Source: Bedellia somnulentella (Eukaryota; Arthropoda; Insecta; Lepidoptera; Bedelliidae). From it: a stretch of DNA of 64,000 nt. The stretch is taken from positions 17,657,970-17,721,969 of the forward strand of contig OY755186.1 of NCBI GenBank assembly GCA_963576735.1, written 5' to 3'. The notes beneath the pieces were generated by a model, which ran no database searches, was not told the origin of the DNA, and was given only the letters and a program-made list of their open reading frames with translations. This document shows, piece after piece, positions 55,979 to 64,000 of this stretch (positions are counted from its first letter, which is position 1; each line of letters starts with the position of its first letter). A program made the translations under genes and the position numbers.

Positions 55979-58900
55979 ATATATAGTGAGGATTTTTCTG
56001 GAGCGGCCGCTAAATTTCTTATACTTGTATACACTGTCATCTTCCCCGTCAAATATTCCTTACNNNNNNNNNNNNNNNNNNNNNNNNNNNNNNNNNNNNN
56101 NNNNNNNNNNNNNNNNNNNNNNNNNNNNNNNNNNNNNNNNNNNNNNNNNNNNNNNNNNNNNNNNNNNNNNNNNNNNNNNNNNNNNNNNNNNNNNNNNNNN
56201 NNNNNNNNNNNNNNNNNNNNNNNNNNNNNNNNNNNNNNNNNNNNNNNNNNNNNNNNNNNNNNNTACAATGAATGTAATCACAAAGTGTTACGGGTCTTGG
56301 TTTAGGAGAAGTGAGGATTTTTCTGGAGCCGTTTTATTTCTTATAATTGTATACGCTGTCATCTTCTCCGTCGAATATTCCTTACTCTGACGGCAAAGCG
56401 GGATACTGTTGTACCATCATTTGATAGCTTATGTAATAAGCTTTACAATCAATGTAACCACAAAGTGTTACGGGTCTTGGTTTAGGAGAGGTAACGATTT
56501 TTCTGGAGCAGCCGCCATGTTTCTTACAGTTGTATACGCTGTCATCTTCTCCGTCGAATATTCCTTACTCTGACGGCAAAGCGGGATACTGTTATACCAT
56601 CATTTGATAGCTTATGTAATAGGCTTTACAATGAATGTAACCACAAAGTGTTACGGGTCTTGGTTTAGGAGAGGTGAGGATTTTTCTGGAGCGGCCGCCA
56701 TATTTCTTACAGTTGTATACGCTGTCATTTTCTTCGTCAAATATTCTTTACTCTGACGGCAAAGCGGGATACTGTTATACCATTATTTAATAGCTTATGT
56801 AATAGGCTTTACAATGAATGTAATCACAAAGTGTTACGGGTCTTGGTTTAGGAGAGGTGAGGATTTTTCTGGAGCGGCCGCCATATTTCTTACAGTTGTA
56901 TACGCTGTCATTTTCTTCGTCAAATATTCTTTACTCTGACGGCAAAGCGGGATACTGTTATACCATTATTTGATAGCTTATGTAATAGGCTTTACAATGA
57001 ATGTAATCACAAAGTGTTACGGGTCTTGGTTTAGGAGAGGTGAGGATTTTTCTGGAGCGGCCGCCATATTTCTTACAGTTGTATACGCTGTCATTTTCTT
57101 CGTCAAATATTCTTTACTCTGACGGCAAAACGGGATACTGTTATACCATTATTTGATAGCTTATGTAATAAGCTTTATAATGAATGTAACCACAAAGTGT
57201 TACGGGTCTTGGTTTAGGAGAGGTGACGATTTTTCTGGAGCGGCCGTTTTATTTCTTATAATTGTATACGCTGTCATCTTCTCCGTCGAATATTCCTTAC
57301 TCTGACGGCAAAGCGGGATACTGTTATACCATCATTTGATAGCTAATGTAGTAACCTTCACAATGAATGTAACCACAAAGTGTTACGGGTCTTGGTTTAG
57401 GAGAAGTGAGGATTTTTCTGGAGCGGCCGCTATATTTCTTACAGTTGTATACGCTGTCATCTTCTCCGTCGAATATTCCTTACTCTGACGGCAAAGCGGG
57501 ATACTGTTATACCATCATTTGATAGCTAATGTAGTAACCTTCACAATGAATGTAACCACAAAGTGTTACGGGTCTTGGTTTAGGAGAAGTGAGGATTTTT
57601 CTGGAGCGGCCGCTATATTTCTTACAGTTGTATACGCTGTCATCTTCTCCGTCGAATATTCCTTACTCTGACGGCAAAGCGGGATACTGTTATACCATCA
57701 TTTGATAGCTTATGTAATAAGCTTTACAATGAATGTAACCACAAAGTGTTACGGGTCTTGGTTTAGGAGAAGTGTCGATTTTTCTGGAGCAGCCGCCATG
57801 TTTCTTACAATTGTATACGCTGTCATCTTCTCCGTCGAATATTCCTTACTCTGACGGCAAAGCGGGATACTGTTATACCATCATTTGATAGCTTATGTAA
57901 TAGGCTTTACAATGAATGTAACCACAAAGTGTTACGGGTCTTGGTTTAGGAGAGGTGAGGATTTTTCTGGAGCGGCCGCCATGTTTCTTACAGTTGTATA
58001 CGCTGTCATTTTCTTCGTCAAATATTCTTTACTCTGACGGCAAAGCGGGATACTGTTATACCATTATTTGATAGCTTATGTAATAGGCTTTACAATGAAT
58101 GTAATCACAAAGTGTTACGGGTCTTGGTTTAGGAGAGGTGAGGATTTTTCTGGAGCGGCCGCCATATTTCTTACAGTTGTATACGCTGTCATTTTCTTCG
58201 TCAAATATTCTTTACTCTGACGGCAAAGCGGGATACTGTTATACCATTATTTGATAGCTTATGTAATAGGCTTTACAATGAATGTAATCACAAAGTGTTA
58301 CGGGTCTTGGTTTAGGAGAGGTGAGGATTTTTCTGGAGCGGCCGCCATATTTCTTACAGTTGTATACGCTGTCATCTTGTCCGTCGAATATTCCTTACTC
58401 TGACGGCAAAGCGGGATACTGTTATACCATCATTTGATAGCTAATGTAGTAACCTTCACAATGAATGTAACCACAAAGTGTTGCGGGTCTTGGTTTAGGA
58501 GAAGTGAGGATTTTTCTGGAGCGGCCGCTATATTTCTTACAGTTGTATACGCTGTCATCTTCTCCGTCGAATATTCCTTACTCTGACGGCAAAGCGGGAT
58601 ACTGTTATGCCATCATTTGATAGCTTATGTAATAAGCTTTACAATGAATGTAACCACAAAGTGTTACGGGTCTTGGTTTAGGAGAGGTGAGGATTTTTCT
58701 GGAGCGGCCGCTATATTTCTTACAGTTGTATACGCTGTCATTTTCTTCGTCAAATATTCTTTACTCTGACGGCAAAGCGGGATACTGTTATACCATTATT
58801 TGATAGCTTATGTAATAGGCTTTACAATGAATGTAATCACAAAGTGTTACGGGTCTTGGTTTAGGAGAGGTGAGGATTTTTCTGGAGCGGCCGCCATATT

Positions 58901-59254
58901 TCTTACAGTTGTATACGCTGTCATCTTGTCCGTCGAATATTCCTTACTCTGACGGCAAAGCGGGATACTGTTATACCATCATTTGATAGCTTATGTAGTA
59001 ACCTTCACAATGAATGTAACCACAAAGTGTTGCGGGTCTTGGTTTAGGAGAAGTGAGGATTTTTCTGGAGCGGCCGCTATATTTCTTACAGTTGTATACG
59101 CTGTCATCTTCTCCGTCGAATATTCCTTACTCTGACGGCAAAGCGGGATACTGTTATGCCATCATTTGATAGCTTATGTAATAAGCTTTACAATGAATGT
59201 AACCACAAAGTGTTACGGGTCTTGGTTTAGGAGAGGTGAGGATTTTTCTGGAGC
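55979..59254 (-). repeat. Right array of 183-bp units, inverted, about 18 units
   Basis: The same unit on the opposite strand (CTGGAGCGGCC, GTTACGGGTCTTGGTTTAGG). It is interrupted by a run of N at 56064-56263. Near the outer end a three-unit block is repeated (see findings). Confidence 0.92.
56064..56263. other. Assembly gap, 200 N
   Basis: Exactly 200 N near the palindrome centre; probably a placeholder of unknown true length. Confidence 0.98.
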
Positions 59255-59470
59255 GGCTCCCATGCTTAATTTCATTTTATCGGCAGGCTTTGGCACTGTC
59301 TACAGATGAATATGGATGTATGTCCAGATGAGTATCGATACATAACATTATAACTAGTGAAAACTTTGGATTTACATGTTATTCTGGTAAATGGAACCAA
59401 AAATTATTTTACTTCTTAATTTGGTCGTATTATAATGGCTGCCAGTTTTGGCTGCCAACTTCACACAGGT
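59255..59470 (-). repeat. Right terminal arm of the foldback element
   Basis: Reverse complement of 52734-52949 with a few substitutions and a 2-base indel near 59340. Confidence 0.88.
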
Positions 59471-59662
59471 GTAAGTGGCGACTAACAGTATTGGGGCTTT
59501 TAAGGGATTTTTGGGCGATGCGGTTGGAGACCCATCACCAACAACCTTTACTTTTACCATCTTTTCCCCACTCATATTTCCAAAGGTGGCTGAGGAATTT
59601 CTAATTCCTTAGCTCTGGCTACCCCTTCTAGGGATTTATAGCCGTGAGTATATGTTATGTTA
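59471..59662 (+). mobile_element. SINE family A copy, right part
   Basis: Starts with the duplicated GTAAGTGGC and runs through GCCGTGAGTATATG to the tail. Confidence 0.88.
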
Positions 59663-60018
59663 TGTTCTAATTTTTATTTACCATACTTTTATTTACTTAG
59701 AAAGGCGGCTTAAATAATTAAGAATGCTTACCGATATTTTTTCGATAATCGTTCCTTATTATTTATTCGGTTTTTGGGGTTTGCAAGTATGAAAATAATA
59801 AAACCTTTATTCTATCATCATGTCTGCCTGGTCTATATCGTAGCAGTTTATTTCTATTAAGATTAAGACTTTGTAATTGAATTTTTTATTGGTTATGTTC
59901 GCAAGGTGTAGACCGATTTAGCTATTCTTCATCCTTCATAAATTTACTACGGATATGATATCTGAAAAAGAAAACATATTTAGGCCAATACTTAGTTAAA
60001 AACATACGTAATTTAAGG
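59663..60018. other. Intergenic, nothing recognised
   Basis: Ends with GTAATTTAAGG (60008-60018), the left target duplication of the next LINE. Confidence 0.45.
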
Positions 60019-60498
60019 GACCTCATCTCTACTGCATTCACTCTGCTCTCATGCTTCTTCTGCCACACCCAACATTCGCTTCCATACATAAGCGTAGGAA
60101 CAAAATTTGTAATGTTAGATTATGTGACCGAGTGAGAAATAGTGTTATTCGTGAAAAGTGCGGTGTGAAAGATGATATTGTAAGAAAGATAGAAAAAGGA
60201 ATGTTGAGATGGTTTGGGCACATACAGAGGATAGATGATAGAAAATTGGTAAAAGGGATCTATAGAGCTAGTGTGGATGGTAATGTTAGTAGAGGACCAC
60301 CACGGAGAACACACTTGGACCAAATTGAGAGTGTGCTCAAAAAGGCTGGCGTCCGAAGTATGAAGAATAAAAGAGCATGTATGAAAAGATTGATGGATGT
60401 AAACGAAGCTAGAGAGGTTTGTCAGGATCGTGCGATTTGGCGATCAATAGTCTCTGCCTACCCCAATGGGAACTAATGGCGTGAGTATATGTATGTAT
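60019..60498 (+). pseudogene. LINE family L copy with 5' inversion
   Basis: 60102-60476 in plus sense encodes KICNVRLCDRVRNSVIRE, MLRWFGHIQRIDD, PPRRTHLDQIESVLK and SAYPNGN plus stop, then GGCGTGAGTATATG and a TATG tail. 60019-60101 is the immediately preceding LINE segment (LMYGSECWVWQKKHESRVNA on the minus strand) turned around. GTAATTTAAGG is repeated on both sides (60008-60018 and 60499-60509). This is the C-terminal end of ORF2 only. Confidence 0.85.
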
Positions 60499-60509
60499 GT
60501 AATTTAAGG

Positions 60510-61589
60510 CTTCACTTATTTCCACTACGACTTTGCTACCAGTTTTTGTAAAATAAAAAAACAGTTGAAATAATCTGTTTTTTAACTTGATTCACCCCTA
60601 TTAACTCCTACTTAGTATTCCGTCTGAATACGTCTTGTGTGTAGACATCGCCTTATCAGGCTGGCAACCCCTTGCCATTGTCGGGTTTGGCAATGTTTAG
60701 ACGCGGGCCAACGGGGGTTAGATTTTTATCACGCGTGAAGCGTCCTATCTGCCTAGAATTAGTGTATTGTTATTCATGACAAGTTTCGCGAAAACTGCGA
60801 AGATTGTGTTTGTCATTCATTTATTTTCGTTTGTATTTTAAACACGCTACGAATTCTTCACTTAATATTTAATTTAAGAATGGCGGGGATGTTTATGTTT
60901 TTTAAAAAAGATATAAACTATATTGATATTTGGCATTCGCAATATAGCTTTTAATATTTGATTGACAACCATTTAATTACGAAATATCATTCCTCATTTC
61001 TCAAGCCATGCATGTTACAGAGAGATTTAATCTACCCTTAATAAAATCTGGGCAGAATCTGATGACAACTACCGTGATAGTAGCTGGGGCCAAAGGCTTA
61101 ACATTCCCGGCAAACACGGAATCTTCTTAACTTTTATACTACTGAAACTGAAAAGCGAATCAAAATAGAATGCCAAACTAAACTAGTTTATTCTACAAAT
61201 TCAAAACCATTAAACTTAGGACCAACAAATTCTCAGTATGTAAAAATTTTAGGTACCGAGCATTGTACCTTATATTTTAATTTACTTTACTGTACTTTAA
61301 ATATATGAGAATTGAAAAATGGTCTTTCTTTCTAAGGCAAAAGTATGTGGGAGTCATGTTAGAGCGCACACTACTGCGGACTCAAACGCACATAGCAGCG
61401 TCTCACTCATATTCCTACATCGCGGAGTGTAAATGTTTTTCGAGTTAAGCATATACAAATTATAAGTTGGTACACAGCAGGGTGTGCTGGCCAGGGTGTA
61501 TTGCATTGAGTCTTATAAGCTTAACTGTTTTATACTCAATTTGTCGGAGCTCCCTAGATTGTCGTCATAATTAAAGACACGAAGTGGAA
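60510..61589. other. Intergenic region upstream of a candidate lectin gene
   Basis: No ORF or repeat is placed. Confidence 0.4.
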
Positions 61590-61602
61590 ACCAACTAGTT
61601 TT
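61590..61602 (+). promoter_or_regulatory. Conserved 13-bp promoter-proximal motif, second gene
   Basis: ACCAACTAGTTTT, 49 bases before the ATG at 61652, identical to the motif upstream of the lectin gene. A TTCAGTTG initiator-like sequence lies at 61628-61635. Confidence 0.45.
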
Positions 61603-61651
61603 CTAACTCACAATAATGTTTTGGAGATTCAGTTGACGTACTTAATTAACA

Positions 61652-61700
61652 ATGTATAAACTCTTCGTGATTCTTTTCACTACGATTGCTGTTATAAATG
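61652..61700 (+). CDS. Probable first exon of a second lectin gene (signal peptide)
   Basis: ATG at 61652, sixteen codons (MYKLFVILFTTIAVIN), then AATG/GTAATT. This is a hydrophobic leader with a phase 1 donor. The coding length (49 bases) and phase equal those of lectin exon 1, and both share the 13-bp upstream motif. No downstream exon is found up to 64000, so the gene probably continues past the window. It could instead encode a different secreted protein. Confidence 0.5.
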
Positions 61701-61876
61701 GTAATTACAATATATTTTATTATGAAATTAGTATAGTAATAAGATATAATGAAGTGGTTTGATAAATTTCATAACGATAATTAAGTGCGATACGTATACC
61801 CGTATAGAAATGATAGATAGATTGATGAATCTTAAATATTTAAAAACTAGACTTATAATAACTTGAACTATTTAGC

Positions 61877-62125
61877 TTGCCGTGTAGTGTCGGCTTAGAA
61901 TAACACTACCCCATTTCTACCCGTGGGTGATGGTAAGAGGCGACTAAGGGTATAGGGGCTTTTTAAGTGATTTTTGGGCCATGTGGTTGGAGACCCGTCA
62001 CCAAAAACATTTATTATTACCATCTTTCCCCCAATCAACTTCCAGGAGTGGCTGAGGAATTCCTCATTACAAAGCTCTGGCTACCCCGTTAAGGGTTTTA
62101 TAGCCGTGAGTATATGTATGTATAT
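61877..62125 (+). mobile_element. SINE family A copy with a candidate target duplication
   Basis: Full-length CGTGGGT variant. TAGCTT lies on both sides. Confidence 0.8.
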
Positions 62126-62249
62126 AGCTTTTTAACCAACTTTTCGAATGTTAGCTTTGTGAGAAAACCACCGCCTTTCTCTCGGGACACGCAAGTTCAA
62201 ATGCTGGTTATTGTCTGGTTGTGTCTAGTTAGTTAGGTTGTTATATATA

Positions 62250-62477
62250 TATACATACATACATACATATACTCACGCACGGCTATAATTCCCTAGAAGG
62301 GGTAGCCAGAGCTAAGGAATTATAAATTCCTTGATGGTAAAATAAAGGTTTTTGGTGATGAGTCTCCAACCGCATCGCCCAAAAATCCAATAAAAAGCCC
62401 CAATACTCTTAGTCGCCTCTTACGATACCAGTGGGTAGAAAGGGATAGCGTCATTCTAAGCCGGAACTACACGGCAA
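62250..62477 (-). mobile_element. SINE family A copy, short deletion near the tail end
   Basis: The stretch between AATTCCT and GATGGTAAA is missing (about 35-40 bp). Confidence 0.75.
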
Positions 62478-62486
62478 TATATGTAT

Positions 62487-62668
62487 ATATATGTGTGGTT
62501 ATTGTGTCAAGGCCGTTTAAGGTGACAGAAAACATAATGAGTAAACCGACATGGCTGTGGCTGAGTATTCCTACCAAGCGGCTAAAAGCCTTCCCACTAT
62601 TACAGTGGTTATAGTGTCCCAGCAAAACGTCGGTGCTCTGAACACAAAAATGTCACGTGATTCGTTGA
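62487..62668 (+). mobile_element. SINE family B copy, worn, without head
   Basis: GTGTGGTTATTGTGTCAAGG through CAGCAAAACGTCGGTGCTCT to AATGTCACGTGAT. Confidence 0.6.
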
Positions 62669-63137
62669 CTCTTAGATGTATATTTATTTCACGCTTGGAC
62701 TAAAATAAGACGATCTCTAATAATATATGTTTAAATAACGGAGAAACATAAAGAAAATAGTTGTTGCAGCTTTAGTATGATGCAGACTAAGTTCCGTGGT
62801 TTACCTAATTTGATAAAATAAATGTAGCTAAATAATATAAAAAATCGGCAAAGTCCGAGCCGGATCGCGCAGCTAGAGTTCAACAAAATCCTATAAACTG
62901 TGGTCTTCAATTTAAAATGAAAGAGGAAATTAATGTACATTATGGTTCGAAGGTATTACTGCGATGTAAAAATCAACACCTTTTAGCGCCACCAGAATGT
63001 ACTGAAACTTTTGGTTTTTGTAGCGAAATTAGAAATACAAACTGTGACAGACAGCAAAGTCATAGTGATAGTGTTCCGTTTATACGTTGACTAACCTTTA
63101 GAGTATTGTAGAAATATATGGATCAATGAAAAATATA
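62669..63137. other. Intergenic with a repeat end
   Basis: AATCGGCAAAGTCCGAGCCG at 62843-62862 resembles the right end of the AGGGTTCC-type repeat read in reverse. Nothing else is seen. Confidence 0.35.
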
Positions 63138-63323
63138 CCCACCAAAAACATTAAATGTAAAAAAATGCCAAGTCTCTCGATGCAGTCTTTCCATCGTAAA
63201 AAGTTTTGAGATCTCATAGAAGCCAAGTCCTATTCAAAATATTTCGTAGTTATAAATCAACATTTAGTAATTGTATCAATAGTTTTCTTTATATTATAAT
63301 TATAGTGACTTGGCAATGAGCAC
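63138..63323 (+). repeat. Perfect inverted repeat, left arm (186 bp)
   Basis: Every base is the reverse complement of 63621-63806. Edges: CCCACCAAAAACATT outside, GGCAATGAGCAC inside. Confidence 0.93.
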
Positions 63324-63620
63324 AAGAAGAATAAAATAAAACGGCATATTTGGAAGAGTTGAAAGTTACATATCACAAAATTAATTTTCTTTTGGTTTAT
63401 CCGTGTCGTCCCAACCGAATTTCGGCAACGGCAGTCAGTCTTAGTGCACTCTCGATTCATTTACTTTCATAAAGCGATGGCCCGTAAGGTATTCTTAATT
63501 ATTGTATTGGAGCATGTAGTCGGTAGTGACCATCATGATTCACACATAACAAATAATCTGATCACTGGTCTCGTCAGTAACATTTGCATATAGTTCCAGG
63601 CAGCAAGCAGCTTTTAATTT
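63324..63620. other. Spacer of the perfect inverted repeat
   Basis: 297 bp. A plus frame MARKVFLIIVLEHVVG starts at 63478 and stops after 38 codons; it is not supported as a gene. Confidence 0.5.
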
Positions 63621-63806
63621 GTGCTCATTGCCAAGTCACTATAATTATAATATAAAGAAAACTATTGATACAATTACTAAATGTTGATTTATAACTACGA
63701 AATATTTTGAATAGGACTTGGCTTCTATGAGATCTCAAAACTTTTTACGATGGAAAGACTGCATCGAGAGACTTGGCATTTTTTTACATTTAATGTTTTT
63801 GGTGGG
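63621..63806 (-). repeat. Perfect inverted repeat, right arm (186 bp)
   Basis: Exact reverse complement of 63138-63323. Confidence 0.93.
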
Positions 63807-64000
63807 ATCTCATTTATTTTTTGTAAGTGTATTTCTTTCTTTTACTTTTAGGTGACCTCACAATTTCTTGAACGTCAGCTACTGCTTTGCTTAGAACCCA
63901 TTCTCCATCTCTATCTCTTTTGTTTCTTCTCTGAGGCTTCGTTACTTCTAAGGTAGACAAGTCTGGGCGATATATACTTCGGAGTCGATTATATTCAGCT

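Larger units (their letters stand above)
52734..59470. mobile_element. Foldback transposon, 6.7 kb, two inverted satellite arms
   Basis: The element begins ACCTGTGTGAAGTTGGCAGC and ends with the reverse complement. The outer 216 bp of the two sides are about 96 percent identical. Next come arrays of a 183-bp unit on the left, with the same unit inverted on the right. Orientation flips at 55977-55986. GTAAGTGGC is repeated at 52725-52733 and 59471-59479, a 9-bp target duplication inside a family A SINE. No gene is present. Drosophila FB elements share long, internally repetitive inverted arms and 9-bp duplications; MULE transposons also make 8-11 bp duplications. Relation to either is inference. 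Confidence 0.9.

Noticed and set aside
54718..56390. Long frames across the 183-bp array, some including the N run
   Set aside because: They arise because 183 is a multiple of three; they repeat every 61 residues, carry stops at the same unit position, and include unknown bases. No protein family is seen.
52950..59254. CRISPR array
   Set aside because: The repeated unit is contiguous with no unique spacers, and the host is an animal.
63478..63594. Small secreted-type peptide MARKVFLIIVLEHVVG
   Set aside because: Only 38 codons, no splice or promoter support, located in the spacer of an inverted repeat.

Overview
This is AT-rich, repeat-dense insect DNA, almost certainly from a moth or butterfly. 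Evidence for that is a six-exon gene for a secreted protein with two C-type lectin domains (the immulectin layout of Lepidoptera), BEL/Pao, CR1/Jockey-type and mariner elements, and several dispersed repeats of a kind I know from lepidopteran genomes.

Layout: 1-4535 is a minus-strand BEL/Pao retrotransposon (LTR, gag-protease, RT-RNase H, start of the integrase side) broken by two frameshifts. 4536-12720 holds inverted-repeat elements, MITEs, a short tandem array and SINEs. 12722-17146 is a full-length LINE with both ORFs open, inserted into a SINE. 17213-22034 is a three-level nest: a tRNA-derived SINE split by an AGGGTTCC-type repeat, itself split by a DNA transposon with a DDE-like transposase carrying one in-frame stop. 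22035-38850 has no recognisable host gene; it holds SINE copies, a 5'-truncated LINE (30021-31750) and LINE ends. 38976-47893 (minus) is the lectin gene, predicted 309 residues, with a mariner, LINE pieces and SINEs in its introns. 52734-59470 is a 6.7-kb foldback element made of two inverted arrays of a 183-bp unit, bounded by about 216-bp terminal arms and a 9-bp target duplication, inserted into a SINE; it contains a 200-base run of N. 60019-60497 is a LINE end with a twin-priming inversion. 61652-61700 (plus) looks like the first exon of a second lectin gene, divergent from the first. The last kilobase holds a perfect 186-bp inverted repeat.

Three SINE-like families recur. Family A (about 250 bp, at least 36 whole or partial copies) ends in the same sequence and TATG tail as the LINE family called L here. 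Family B (about 370 bp) and family C (about 190 bp) have tRNA-like heads with A and B boxes. Sequence outside the lectin gene and the candidate second gene is largely transposon-derived or unassigned. The main points to follow up are the foldback element, the divergent lectin pair that flanks it, and the A/L tail sharing. All family assignments rest on reading motifs by eye; no database search was possible.
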